A stretch of DNA of 64,000 bases, from positions 6,470,501 to 6,534,500 of the forward strand of contig CAMQGK010000318.1 in assembly GCA_947000775.1 (NCBI GenBank), given 5' to 3'. Numbering within the stretch: the first letter of the stretch is position 1; each line of letters opens with the position of its first letter. This DNA comes from Pterois miles (Eukaryota; Chordata; Actinopteri; Perciformes; Scorpaenidae). The notes under the pieces were generated by a model. The model was not told where the DNA came from. It did no database searches and was given only the letters and a program-made list of their open reading frames with translations. Both the position numbers and the translations under genes were made by a program. Of the stretch, positions 1 through 11,967 are shown one piece after another.

Positions 1-2884
1 GCATTCGATCTTTGTTGTATCCCTCTGATGTCTGGGCGTTTGCGCAAAGGCAGTATAATGAGAATGTGTGTTAGTGTTGGAAGCTGAGTCAAAATGAAGG
101 CAAAGCAAAACTCATAATTAAAAAGTTAGAGCGCGGTCATGACAGATTGTGTCACCGCTCGTCGCTGCAGCAGAAGGCGGAGAGTCGTGGCGATAAAGGG
201 AAGGGAACAATAGCCTCAGCAGAGACGTGTGAGTGAGTTATGGTGTCGCTGAGAGGACCTCAGTCTATTAAGGAGCAGCAGGGAGTGTGATGGAGGTCTT
301 GGGAGAGTGAACTTGAATAAAGATGACAAACTGCAACAGTTTGGTTGTGGAGGGTAAAATTTGCTTTGCATAATAAAAAGCTGGTAATAACCAACTATAA
401 AAAAAATCACTTTTTTGTATCCCCATGCAGAGCAGATGAATACTTGTTGAAGGAGGTGATGTTATCTGAGACTTATAGCGAGGTCAGTCAGTTATGTCTC
501 ACTCATTGGTATTTAAAATGATTTGCAAATATGGCCCCCACATACATAGTCATTAAACACAGGTGCCTCGAATTATCGTCAGTATATTGTGGATGCAGCA
601 TATCGTCTTTTTATATTCATTGGAGTGCGCAGACATGACATAATAAGCAATGAGATCAGAACTAATTTGACGATTAATTTTTGTGATGAACACCGTGTGT
701 CTGACGCTCGCTGTACCCAGAGTTGATGTTATTCGTATGATTACGCCTGTAACCAGAGCTCGTTTGTCTCGTTCCGGTGTCTGCTTTTTAAAACAAATAT
801 AATACACAGAAAAGAGCACTCACACATGCTGTAAGCCTGAAAAGAAGAATTATTATTATTTTCTTTTACATTTATATAAAAGTTCTCTCATAAATCTTTT
901 CAGCGGATAAAACGAGTTTGTGTTAACATTTTTTGTTAATTCACATTTCCTGGAACTACAGTTTAACAGTCAGCAGCTGAATAAAAGTTATTTTTGTTAA
1001 TTTACAGTTGTACAGCAAATTTTTGGGTGCAGACGTTTGAATCCTCATTATACAGTGTGAGTTAAGGATCAAACTTAATGACATAGATTGCCTGTATACT
1101 GACCTCTAAGGTTCACTACAGGTATATGTGAATAAGGAGAAAGTAAGTTTTAGTTTGTTGTAGTGACAAAGTGACAAATTGAGACGATAATTTCTAAAAC
1201 TGGTCCATTATTGAGGGATAATGCTGTAACCAGCAGCTGTAATACAAGCTGTGAGGGCACATGAGCAATTACGTTACGTCCACTAACGGTGTTTTTTTTT
1301 TCGCCACTGACAGGTTCAGACAACATTATGGAAAGGAACCTACAGGGAAATAAAACCTTTTCTTACCTTTCGTTTGACACTGTGTATATATGTATATACT
1401 TTATATGAAGGTGTATGTAGATGTGAATGTGTGTGTATATATATATGTAAGCATTTCTTTCCTTTTCCTCAGTTATCCATTTACTCAGATTTTATCTTAC
1501 TCCTCTGTGTGAATGTACACTTGGGTACATTGCAAACATTGCATATATTGTAGATGAATAATTCACAAGTAATTTGCAATAAAAGTCTGCAGTAAAAATC
1601 TTTTAGATAACACTAAGCTACGCTTCCTGTACTCCAACACACCCTGCCACTAGTGTTCTCATCCCAGCTCGTCGCATAGTGACACTTTGTCAGATGTAAT
1701 TGTGAACCAAAATGTTTAGAGCAATTAGTTCAAGTCAACAAGTGTGTTGTTCACTCGGTTCTGAAAACGCCACTCGTCCACAGGGACATTTCACCTGGCT
1801 CAGCGTGGACAGGCAGTGATAACCCAAACAGCACGATCCTGAGATATCAATGAGACAGAAACAACTGAGAATGTGTCTGGCACAAATGCTTTAAGTCCAT
1901 GTGCGAGTGAAGACATTTTGCTCGCTAAACACTTTTAGGAAACAAAACACTTAGTTTGGTTTATGAAAAACAACATGGTTGGGCTTAAAATGACTACGTT
2001 TGTGAAGAGAAAATTAAACTGAACTCTCTTGGATGAAAGCCTTGTGTTTATTGGACCCATCCACTTCCCCTCCTGCCCACTCTGTGTGTCTCTTTCACTC
2101 TTTAAACTATGTCACCACAGGACTTTCTCTGAGTGTTGCTGTTGTATGTTGCAGCGTTTTTTTTATGCGTAATTTACATTCTGGGAATAAGAACGATCTG
2201 GGCCAGCACTCACGTTTCCACCATAGATGTATGCCAGTATTCTCCCGTTGTCGTCTTCACCTCGCCATATTTCATAACCAGACTTGTTCTCTTTCCATAA
2301 TGTCTGACACTTACAATAACTGTCAGATCCTGTCATGGCAAAAACAAGCACTTTTAGTGGACGTAAATGACGGTGCCTGCCCTAATAGGATTACACTGCA
2401 GCGTGTCGGCGTTCTCACTCAATACTGGACGAGTTTCAAAAATTATTGTCCCTATTAGTCAGTTAGACACAAAAACGTGAAAATAGAGTCCAGGTTGAAA
2501 AAAATATTGAACTTAGCCTTTAATATCTTCTCTATGTACAAACCAACATCAAAGCTCACAACCTCAAACTACAGGATAAAAACAATTGAGGGACGAAATG
2601 CTTTCAGATGAATCACATGGAAAGACAAATGATGAATATACTGCATGTAGTAAACCTTTTAGAGGCAGTGCCAAAGTTCTGTTTCTGTTTGATGTAATAT
2701 TTCTAATAGATGTTTGACTTCATGTTTCAGGTTGATTAAAAGTGAAGATATGAAACACGCATCTATAATAGTCCTTCCAAAGTCAAACAGCTCTGCAGTA
2801 AAGTTATTGTTAATGCGGTGAGCTCAGGTTAATTACAACACGGCCCATAATATCATATAAAGTTTCACAGTTTCAATAAAGTTG
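1..2884. other. no gene seen; unique AT-rich DNA
   Basis: I see no exon, RNA gene or recognisable repeat here. The open frames are short, overlap on both strands and have no family resemblance. A TG/TA-rich stretch at about 1380-1448 is simple sequence. The frame at 2033-2458 (141 codons, plus strand) has no recognisable motif and is opposed by an open frame on the other strand, so I do not call it. Confidence 0.6.
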
Positions 2885-3290
2885 TCCGGCATTACGGTGC
2901 ATTGGCTGCCTTGGTATGCCCCCTTTTTGGGCAATCGCATCCTCCGTCACATCCGATTGATGTAGCTGTTGCTTACTCCGTTCGCACACACAATTTGTTA
3001 TGTGGTATTTCATTCAGGCCGCTGCCAGAAGCCCTCGCCGTACCTTCCATAACTCTTACACCCGTGAAAGATTTTTAATTAAAATGAAGACAGCTGGCTG
3101 AACTGTGGAGATGTCACAAATAGTTTTCGCCTCCAAAGAAGCCCATCAAGGTCTCCAGGCGTCAGATTGCAGGCAATTCCAGCTTTTTTGAAGAACTTGT
3201 TAATCACGTCTCCTTCTTAATTCAATTATCAACAGCTGCAGATTGATGCATCCAGAGATAGCGAGATAGGGAGAAACAGAGAATTCAATC
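2885..3290. promoter_or_regulatory. candidate conserved non-coding element
   Basis: This is unique sequence with balanced composition, no simple repeat and many developmental-factor-like sites: a TTTTTAATTAAAA block near 3075, E-box CAGCTG cores near 3092 and 3234, CAATTATC near 3224, and GTTAATCAC near 3199. Teleost developmental enhancers often look like this, but the sites are short and expected by chance at some rate. Only alignment to other vertebrates would establish conservation. The call is inference. Confidence 0.25.
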
Positions 3291-4057
3291 GCTTTCCACC
3301 GGCTTATGGCTTGTCATCTGTCCCCTTTCTGTATTATATATTGATATGCTGGTGACCCCGTGCATTTACTGTATTGGATTTTTTTATTACTCACCTTTGA
3401 GCCTGTGCTGAAGAATAACCACTGACCCCTCAATGTGAACACCGGGAGACCCGATCTTGTGAGTGTGCGCAATACATACATAATACACATATGCTTTTGC
3501 ATGTGTGACATTACGTTTGTCTTGTCAAGATGGGGTATGCGTTGTGGGTCAGAGGGTCAGGGGGGTACTGGGGGGTTGGTTTGATGTAGTTGGGGGGTGG
3601 GAGAGGTTGGCTCCCGGGGCTGAGTGCGGGAGCTGGAGAGTTGGAAGGTCATGTTCATAAATTGTTACCAGTATGCTGGGGCTTAATTGAAAAGGCTGGA
3701 GAAGGAACGGGACCCCTGATCTGTGGCCCCACGCCCCTCCGCTGTGACCCTCAGGTCTTCACTCATTCAACTGTGCATCTGTCTCTCTGTCTGTCACAGG
3801 AAAGACAAAGTTAAATATGATTTCAAATATATGATTTACTCACAAGTGCCAGGAGTGATCAGCTAAAGTGTGTCCTGCCACCGTGTTCAGATATGCTGTT
3901 TTTCTCGTCATTCTTGTGGCACAAAGACATGACGTGGCCTCATGGCTCATACTGTATATTATCTTTGTTGGTCTGCGACCAACTTGGAATACACAGGAAA
4001 TTATAATGAAGGAAGAGGACAGTTTATTTACTCAGACTAACAAGAATCAGGATTAAA
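3291..4057. other. no gene seen; G-run cluster at 3556-3605
   Basis: No coding or repeat signal. Between 3556 and 3605 the plus strand has three runs of six G and one of three within about 50 bases, enough to form a G-quadruplex in principle. The 74-codon frame at 3590-3814 runs through this cluster and has no family features. Confidence 0.5.
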
Positions 4058-4260
4058 GGCCTTGACACACTTGGAGTGGATTTTTTCGTTTGATTTATTT
4101 GCATGTCAATATATTTTTCCAAACCGTTGTTTTTGTCATGAGAGCTTTCCAACAGAACGGGAATATTGCGTAATGTAATAAGCATCAAAAAAGCGATATA
4201 CATTTTTTCCCAATGAGGTTGCTTTTCAGAGTTTTTACACCGCAATTAAAAGCATCAACC
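4058..4260 (+). repeat. dispersed repeat family I, copy 1
   Basis: The stretch around 4101-4150 (core GCATGTCAATATATTTTTCC, then a GTTGTTTTTGTCATGA segment) matches the reverse complement of 6935-7080. Both copies continue into a TTTTTACACCGCAATTAAA / TTTCGCACCGCAAGTAAA segment. Two diverged copies in opposite orientation within 3 kb show a dispersed repeat. No TIR or target duplication was found, so its class is unknown. Confidence 0.55.
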
Positions 4261-5076
4261 AATCAAGTTGTGTGAAACGGGTTGTGTTGCTCCTTTATTT
4301 ATATGTATATCAACTCCAGAGACTCCGTAGTTTGAACCAGGAAGCCCAACTTTATTTCTTCTTTACACTTAGACAAAGAGCCACTGCTTCTGTCCTTAAA
4401 GCCCTGGACATATACTCTTCGCAGCCGAGCATTTTGCATTTTCGTGTTGCTTATCTATCACGCCCTCACTGTGTAAACTGATGTGATGAGGAGCTGTCAC
4501 TTTTTATTCAAAATTCCAGCTTCTGTGGTACTACAGTATATTTTCAATCTGTAGAGAAAATTTAAAATTCTCATTGGTTCTATGGGGGTTATGGTGCCTG
4601 CATTTAAATGCAGTGTCCCTGGTTTGCGTCTAGCTAGGGTACATGTCATACTCCATCTCATTTCCTGTCATATCACCTCTGGATTTATCAAATAGAGGCA
4701 TAAAAATGCCTACAAAAACAAATTATAAAGAATAAAAAAAAAAAAAACAGTTTGTGTTGTACGTTCTAGTGGGGACCATTGGATCCATTGTTGCGCTCTG
4801 CAAATTAGGTTAACCTAGCAAGCTGTGCTTACGGACACCAAACCATGACAAAGTAATGCGTGGAAGCATGTTGGATGGATGGAATTAAGATGTGGATAAA
4901 GGGAAGGCTTTGCTGCCTTGTCGAAAAGCAGCTGCTCACAGTAACATTACCACGACTAGAAATCTGAAGTCACGTTGGCTCATCACTCGTGAAGCAGCAG
5001 AGACACCACAGATAAACAGAACAATGGTAATTCTTCAACAAATGTTGTGATTAGGCTGCTTGGGTTGTGTTTAAAT
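4261..5076. other. no gene seen; 16 bp palindrome at 4598-4613
   Basis: Non-coding. It contains the perfect palindrome CTGCATTTAAATGCAG at 4598-4613 and an A-rich run at about 4731-4746. The 69-codon frame at 4272-4481 has no recognisable motif. Confidence 0.5.
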
Positions 5077-5383
5077 TTCAGCTGCAACTAACAGTCATTT
5101 GTTTTATCGTTTTTGTTAAATGCCAGTAAATAGTGAAAACTAGTGGTTATAATCTAACAAGCTGACATCTTTAAATGTCTTGTTTTGTCCAACCAATAGT
5201 TCACAACCCAGTGTCATTCAATTGACCACAATTATGAAGAAGAAAAGCATTAAACAAATTATAAGGTGGAACCAGAACATATTTTGACCTTTGCTAGAAT
5301 TTGTAAAACAATAATTTGATGATCAAAATAGTTCAGATTCATTTTCTGTTGATCAATTAATTCACCGATCCTCACTGCTCTAG
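5077..5383 (+). mobile_element. hAT-like MITE, family G, copy 1
   Basis: It begins with an AGCTGCAACTAACAGTCA-type end and finishes near CACTGCTCTA, matching the terminal pair (TAG)AGCTGCAACTAA / TTGCAGCTCTA of a very common teleost MITE. The internal AAATGTCTTGTTTTGTCCA occurs again at 45300-45590, the second copy here. Both copies are heavily diverged and no clean target duplication remains. hAT membership rests on the terminal sequence style and on family memory. Confidence 0.55.
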
Positions 5384-6123
5384 ATCGAATGAATTCCAGT
5401 TGAGTACATGTTAGTTTCTTTGTAACTTGATTTCATGAAAAAGTGACCGTGATGTGTAGTGTTTTTAATGAATTAATTCTTCCGTAGGTACAGTATCTCT
5501 GTGGTCCGATCGCCATACTGTGGTGTCACTGATAATCATCTCACTCCATCAGTCTTTCAGCTGCTGCTTGAGATAACCCCACTCCCGTGTTGACAAAGCA
5601 ACGGCTCATTTATAAAGCAGAGGTCCCACCTTTCCATCCCCTATGGACACCGAAATCTGTCCGCCAAACAAAGCAATCATAAGCATGAATAGAGGTCTGC
5701 TGTGAAACTCTATCTAACGTGTCTTTACATTCTACACAGGTGACACATAGTCACGGTCTTTTGAAGAGGAGCGCTGAGCCGAGTGGGCACTCGGCAAAAA
5801 AAGAAGGAGAATCTGTCATTTCACACGGGGAGGAAATCCATCCAGGGTGCCTTTTGTCCCGGATAATAGGCAGGAGATGGTCAAACATATCATTTTGACA
5901 CGTTGGGCGTTATGACACGGACAGTTTTACCGCTGCCATAGGTGGAAGGAAGGAAGGAAACTCCTTCTCATGTTACTCTGAGCAGGGAGAGATAAAGATG
6001 CTGTAGTCCTCTTCTGTCTTTCTCTTCTGTATCTTTGCCGCTCCCTGTCTTTGTGTGAGGGTTTGTCTCTCTGATGTCTCCCTCTCTGTCCCAGGTTGGG
6101 TGTATTGGTGATGAGCGGACAGC
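5384..6123. other. no gene seen
   Basis: Non-coding. A GC-richer patch at about 5740-5900 shows no splice-site or coding pattern that I trust, and there is no recognisable repeat. Confidence 0.5.
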
Positions 6124-6200
6124 TTTTAAAGGAGTAGTTCATTGTTTTGAGAAATAAGCTTATTCGCTTTCTTGCCCAGAGTTATGGGCTCTACCAGCGG
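6124..6200 (+). repeat. fragment of long-TIR repeat family E
   Basis: TTTTAAAGGAGTAGTTCATT followed by GAAATAAGCTTATTCGCTTTC and TTGCCCAGAGTTA matches the terminal region of the same family at 55127-55300. The right arm at 8035-8108 is its inverted complement. Only one end is present here. Confidence 0.55.
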
Positions 6201-6720
6201 CACCGGAATGAGTTTTGAAGTGGGAGGGGGGCATCCAGCTTTGGATAATGTAATAGTGTTTAACAGGATTTTGTGAGACTGTGGTGGTTGGACCTCAGAC
6301 CCTCTAAGGGGATCCAGGGGCATGCTTCCCTGGAAGAAAAATTTGTACATTTTAAAATTAAATGCATGAATCTATTGCACTTTGAGAGCAAATTGAAGAG
6401 CCAAGATCTATGAAGAACTTTGTGCTCTAGTAAACAGTTTAATCAGATGGGGTCCACAGCACTCCAGGGCCCCGGGAAGTGGCGTAGTACAGGCGAGTGG
6501 CTCTGTCAGCACCTTCATCCCGGTCCTTTCCAGGCTGACTGCACGGACCCCACCCATTTGATTTCATTTCATTTGGGCTACACAATGGTGGATTGTGACT
6601 GGATATGTGTCCAACGAAATATAGACATTACATGTTCTACCACTTTATGCCACAGCACCTGAAAGTGGGGGGATGAAAACTCTCGTCCCCCCCTATTCCA
6701 GCGCCTACGGGCTTTACACA
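6201..6720. repeat. probable old composite repeat (part resembles hAT family C)
   Basis: The stretch 6338-6425 (TTAAATGCATGAATC, then a GCACTTTGAGAGCA segment and TTTGTGCTC) resembles the middle of hAT family C copies at about 47190-47265 and 58018-58090. The flanking GGGGATCCAGGGGCATGC and the C/G-run block at 6665-6700 look like repeat consensus sequence, but no second copy is in the window and boundaries are unclear. Confidence 0.35.
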
Positions 6721-6934
6721 TCGGGGGCTTGATGAATAAACGACACCAACATGTGAAATACCCATCTACATATATTACTGTTTATGTCTAGGGCTTTTAT
6801 TGTGAAATAAGCAGAACAGAAGGAGTGAATCTGGTCTGCGTTGCCTTTGTCAATGTTGAAAGGAGTAATAAAGTTTGCTGTCCTGGTTCGGACGAAGAAG
6901 CCAACCTGTTGTTTCATACGGCACAACTCAACCC

Positions 6935-7080
6935 GCACAACGTGATAGGTTTTGCACTTTACTTGCGGTGCGAAAGCTCAGAAAATCATGACAAAAACAA
7001 CAGTTTGAAAAAAATATATTGACATGCGATTAACAAAATGTGCAATTGATGCAATTGAAAAAAATGCTGCCGGAGTGTAA
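6935..7080 (-). repeat. dispersed repeat family I, copy 2 (inverted)
   Basis: The reverse complement carries GCATGTCAATATATTTTTTC, then GTTGTTTTTGTCATGA and TTTCGCACCGCAAGTAAA, matching copy 1 at 4058-4260. This copy lacks about 50 bp that copy 1 has between the two conserved blocks. Confidence 0.55.
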
Positions 7081-7087
7081 CGGTCTT

Positions 7088-8108
7088 TAGATGTGAAGAT
7101 TAATACCACCCTCGTCTGTATGATAAATACGAAGCTTCTGACAGTAGTTGTTAGCTTAGCTTAACACAAAGATGAGAAACAGGGAGACCACCAGCCTGCC
7201 TTCGTCCAAAGGAAAGAAATGCTGCCTATTAGCGCATCTAAAGCTTGGTAATTAACTAGGGGTATCAAAATTAACACAATGATGCGTTAATGTAAACTCG
7301 TTTTAACACCACTAATTTCTTGATTGTGTTAATGCAATTTTTAGGTTGTAACTGGGTCATTTTTAAAGCTAGAGTGAAGATACTGATATGTGAAAAAGAA
7401 AATCTCAGGAATCCATTAGTACAAAAGGAGGATAAATAAGGCTCCAAACTTACGCTATATTTTGATGAGGAAAAACTGTCATGGCCGTTTTGAAAGGGGT
7501 TTCTTGACCTCTGACCTCAAGATATGTGAATGTAAATGGGTTCTATGGGTACCCACGAGTCTCCCCTTTACAGACATGCCCACTTTATGATAATCACATG
7601 CAGTTTGGGGCAAGTCATAGTCAAGTCAGCACACTGACAGCTGTTGTTGTCCATTGGGCTGCAGTTTGCCATGCCATTTATGCTAAATGCAGTACCTGTG
7701 AGGGTTTTTGGACAATATTTATTATTGTTTTGTTGTAAATTGATTTCAGATAATGAATTTATACATTTGCATAGAGCAGCATATTTGCCCACTCCCATGT
7801 TGATGTTGATTTAAAAACTTGACAAATCTCCCTTTAAAGAAAATTTTGAACAGATAAATAATATGATTAATTTGTGATAAATTGAATTAATCATGTACAA
7901 TCATGCGATTAATCACAATTAAATATTTTAATTGACTGACAGTCCTATAATTAACATGTTATAACTGGTTTGTTTAAGCTAACCGGCTGCAAGCTGTAGT
8001 TTCAGATTTACTGTACAGACATGAAAGTGATAAAAGTGGTATCAGTCCTCTCATTTAACTCTCAGCAAGAAAACAAGTCGGTGTATTACCCAAAATCTTC
8101 AATTAAAT
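7088..8108. mobile_element. long-TIR MITE-like repeat, family E, opened by a hAT insertion
   Basis: The left arm (7088-7200: GAAGATTAATACCACC, TAAATACGAAGC, TTAGCTTAGCTTAA) and the right arm (about 8008-8108: CTGTACAGACATGAAAGTG, CTCTCAGCAAGAAAAC, TTACCCAAAAT) are inverted relatives, as in other copies at 6124 and 55127. The element is interrupted at 7257-7947 by a hAT copy. Removing that copy and one target duplication joins the two halves through TAATTAAC. The outer left end is truncated relative to the copies that begin AAAGGAATAG. Confidence 0.6.
7257..7947 (-). mobile_element. hAT-type MITE, family A, copy 1 (691 bp, intact ends)
   Basis: Flanked by a perfect 8 bp target duplication, TAATTAAC at 7249-7256 and 7948-7955. 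The ends are TAGGGGTATCA and TGACAGTCCTA, imperfect TIRs. An 8 bp duplication with short TAGGG-type TIRs is the hAT signature. No transposase frame is present, so it is non-autonomous. The interior matches copies at 30318-30766 and 43287-44004, which lie in the opposite orientation. It sits inside a family E repeat, so it is the younger of the two. Confidence 0.88.
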
Positions 8109-10577
8109 AATGCAAAACGACTGAACGAAATATTTTACAAATTACAGTTTTTACATACTTTTTAATATGACTCTTTTTCCAATGAAATTTGAAGACACTG
8201 GTGTGGCAAGGACCTAAGCGTGTTCAGTTGGGCATAGCGTCAATAGCAAATTGTAACTCCAGGTAGACTAACTTTTTTCAATTTTGTGTCTAGCCTTAAC
8301 AGCCACCTGTTTGACAGCACCTCAGAAACATATCCATTAACTGTGGCAATCAGGCTTCCATATGTTCAAGGGTTTTCACACTTTTCAGCCATATCATCTC
8401 TCTGCTCCTTGTCAATATGTCAGCCATCTGTTTTAAGACAATGCACTCTGCGGGGAGGAGAGCCCTGCACTGTTTTATGATTCAGAGGTGTGAAGCCCTC
8501 TGACACTCGTGTGCAGGGCGTTTCTTAACCCGCCGTGTCCACCTGAGGTCCCAGGACAGCAGTTAAGGAGGACGACTGCTCAGCTCTGGTCTGCTGGCTG
8601 CCTCTTCTTTAAGGTGTAACAGAAACAATCCCATTAAGTGGTGGATCGCCTTTCACTCAGATTACTAAGCATCTGTCACTCCTGCTGGAGGGGGCAGGGA
8701 CAAGGTCGCTACCGCTGGCACACACACATGCTCACACCAGTATACAGGCCAGCACACACATATTTTACAAGCTTATTATGGCAGTCTAATAACGCCATAA
8801 AGTTTTCAAGTCTTAGAAGTTACTATGATGAGCTAAAGAAATCACAGGAGATGTTTGGTTCCACTCCTCCAAATGACTAGACAGCAGTGGCCCCTATAAA
8901 AGTTTAATTAAAATTAACAATGTGTGGAAAAAGTAGGCTAAGATATAAATTCATGTCAGTGATCATCAGAAGAAACGATGGAAAAAATGGAAAAGAATAT
9001 TAAAAGTAGAGGAGACTTGTAATGTACTGTATATTTTAGGGGAAACTTAAATTAAATCCGTCTTGGACTTGCGTTCTTACTTCCCAGTCAAATTAGATTT
9101 CCTGTGATAGACAAATCAAATCACAGGATTTATTTTGAAAATCCGAGTTGAACAGCAGGAAGCCTTTGCAGACCGACTACAAATAATCATGTGCGTCACA
9201 TGCCTTTTCCCAAACCAAAAGTAGTGTGTATATGCAGGTTTTTAATCACTTGAAACCTGGTGATAGACTCCTTTTACCCGCTGGCCTGTTTTTTTTTTTT
9301 TTTTCCCTGCTGTGTCACATTCGACATCACGGACACGTCGACCGGCATCGGAAGCAGGATTAGTAGTGAACATGTTACGGTGGTCACTACTTTGTTACTG
9401 GTTACCTTTGTTGTCTTCTCTGTTACTTATTCAGTCTCTCTTTCAAACTCTCAAACAGAGTCGGTGATTGTTGGAACAGGAAAAACTACCTTTTGATGAG
9501 TTTTAATCTCCGTCTGAATTAAGTGTGTTTTACGATGACCAGCGAGGTAAAATTAGTAAAATTGTCTGACTGGAGTCTTAGTGGCTTTGAGGAGAGCATC
9601 TTAATTATATGTTTTGTACATTTATAAATTATAATAATTGTCCAAATCTTGTGATTTTATTCATTATATTTTCACTTCGACACACATCACCCCGGAAAAG
9701 AGTTGGAGCCGATAAGTACCTGTGACTACTGCGTAGTCATGACACTGCAGCAAACAAAAGACATGAGTATATAACGCACAATTTACATAGCATTGATTGT
9801 ATAGGGTTGTGTATGTCAAACAATGGCACTGACACCTGCCGCCTGAATTAAGAGGCCCAAACCTGACAACCATACCCAGCTTTTGACGTCTCCATGTCAT
9901 CTCTGTGTGTCTTCTATGGTGTCAATCACCTGTTTGTTCTACCTGGTTTCTTTCTACGAGCTTCTTTCAGCGTCAGAGCCACTGGCTCTTCATACAGCTC
10001 GACTACTCGTCAGGTCGGTGTTGTGTTCTGGTCTCGGGGGGGCCGAGTGATGCCGCCTCACGTTCGCCCCGGGTGAAAGGTGAGAACTCTGAGAACAGAG
10101 TGTTCTGGTCTGCTGGAGAGGACCGGCCTGCTCTGTTCTGCATGCTTGAGTCTGGGCAAGGGGTGACACGGGGGTGTATGGGAGGGTGGAGGGTGAGAAT
10201 AGGTGAGAAGGAGAGAGAAATGAGAGAAAAAGATTAGAGCAACTGAGAACAAGTGACAGATATTCACTGCTTTAGACAGGAAGAAAAACAGAGAGATAGA
10301 GAATAACTCCAAAGGTACGTGTTGTGCGGTCTTAGCTAGTAGCTGGCTTTCTAACTTTAGCTGCTCGTAAGCCTGCAGTCAGATATAGCCTGGATTTTGT
10401 TCAGATTTAGAGAGAGTATGAACGCTGCATTCACTGAGGATGGGACTACTCTTGTGCTGTAGTGTGTGCAGTCACTGGAGATGATAAATAATAATAAAGG
10501 TGTTTGTGGTCATTAAATACCCCCAAAATATAAAGTGACACTGACACTATTTCCACGTGTTAAATACATAAGATATA
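8109..10577. other. no gene seen
   Basis: Non-coding. It contains a T tract at about 9290-9304 and a GC-richer patch at 9990-10200. In that patch CCGGGTGAAAGGTGAGAAC near 10070-10085 has a donor-like GTGAGA, but no supporting acceptor, coding frame or repeat was seen. Confidence 0.5.
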
Positions 10578-11967
10578 CAGTTTCCAGAAAAAATATGTGA
10601 ACCCTTTTGGATTACTTGGATTTCTGCATAAATTGGTCATATATGTTCTGATCTTCATCTAAGTCACAACAATCTGCTTAAACTAATACTGCACAAAAAA
10701 ATGTCATGTTTTTATTGAACACAACATGCAAATATTCACAGTGCAGGTTGGAAAAAGTTTGTGAACCTTTGGATTTAATCACTGGTTGACCCTCCTTTGG
10801 CAGCAATAAACTCAACCGAACGTTTCCTGTAGTTGCAGATCAGACCTGCACAACGGTCAGGAGGAATTTTGGACCATTCCTCTTTACAAACTGTTTCAGT
10901 TCAGCGATATTCTTGGGATGTCTGGTGTGAATCGCTCTCTGGAGGTCATGCCACAGCATCTCAATCGGGTTGAAGTCAGGACTCTGACTGGGCCACTCCA
11001 GAAGGCTGATTTTCTTCTGTTGAAGCCATTCTGTTGTTGATTTACTTCTATGCTTTGGGTCGTTGATGTATCACCCATCCTCTGTTGATCTTCATTTGAC
11101 GGACAGATGGTCTTAAGTTTTCCTGCAAAATGTCAATTATAAAATTGGGAATTCATTTTTCTGTCGATATCAGCAATCCGTCCAGGCCCTGAGGCAGCAA
11201 AGCAGCCCTAAACCATGATGCCCCTCCACCATATTTCACTGTTGGGATGAGGTTTTGATGTTGGTGTGCTGTGCCTTTTTTTCTCCTCGCATAGCGTTGT
11301 GTGTTCCTTCCAAACAACTCAGTTTTGGTTTCATCTGTCCACAGAATAATTTGCCAGTAGTGTTGTGGACCAAATGTGCAGCAATGGGTTTTTTTGGACA
11401 GCAGTGGCTTCCTCTGTGGTGTCCTCCCACGAACTCCATTTTTCTTTAATGTTTTACTTATTGTAGATTTGTCAACAAAAATGTTGCATGTGCCAGAGAT
11501 TTCTGTAAGTCTTTAGCTGACCCTCTAGGATTCTTCTTCACCTCATTGAGCGTTCTGCGTTGTGCTCTTGTGGTCATCTTTACAGGGCGAATACGCCTAG
11601 GGAGAGTAGCAACAGTGCTGAACTTTCTCCATTTGTAGACAATCTGTCTTCGTAACCCTTTCCAGCTTCATATAAGTCAACAATTCTTGATCATAGGTCT
11701 TCTGAGAGCCCTATTGTGCGAGGCATGGTTTACATCAGGCAATGCTTCTAGAGAACAGCTAACTCAAAACTGGTGTGTGTGTTTTTATAGGGTAGGGCAG
11801 CTTTAACCAACACCTCCAATCTCATCACACTGATTGGACTGATTGATTGGATTGGTTGGCTGACTACTGGCTCCAATCAGCTCTTGGAGAAGTCATTAGG
11901 CTAGGGGTTCACATACTTTTTCCACCCTGCACTGTGAATATTTACATGATGTGTTCAATAAAAACAT
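10578..11967 (-). mobile_element. Tc1/mariner element with long TIR, 3' TIR truncated
   Basis: The left end starts CAGTTTCCAGAAAAAATATG directly after TA (10576-10577), the Tc1/mariner target. The sequence at 10709-10768 is the inverted complement of 11907-11967, each including a GTTCAATAAAAACAT end, so this family has a long TIR of roughly 190 bp. On the right, homology stops at about 11967, and the counterpart of the outer 131 bp (10578-10708) is missing together with the right TA. The transposase frame lies on the minus strand and is dead. With one end lost, this copy cannot be mobilised. Confidence 0.9.
10775..11726 (-). pseudogene. Tc1-family DDE transposase, inactivated
   Basis: The protein would be a cut-and-paste transposase acting on its own TIRs. 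The start codon is the complement of 11724-11726, and translation begins M-P-R-T-I-G-L-S-E-D-L and then hits a stop at codon 12. Downstream, in shifting frames, family blocks are visible: a GGHHR segment near 11425, W-T-D-E-T-K with the first catalytic Asp near 11333, and near 10950-10995 the block S-P-D-F-N-P-I-E-M-L-W with the catalytic Glu at 10960-10962. It ends G-S-T-S-D with stop TAA at 10775-10777. There is also a deletion between the GGHHR and WTDE blocks, about a dozen codons short of what I recall for this family. Frameshifts and the early stop make it a clear pseudogene. Confidence 0.88.

Noticed and set aside
9905..10237. 110-codon plus frame with a donor-like GTGAGA near 10078
   Set aside because: No acceptor, no domain, and the frame becomes charged low-complexity at its end.
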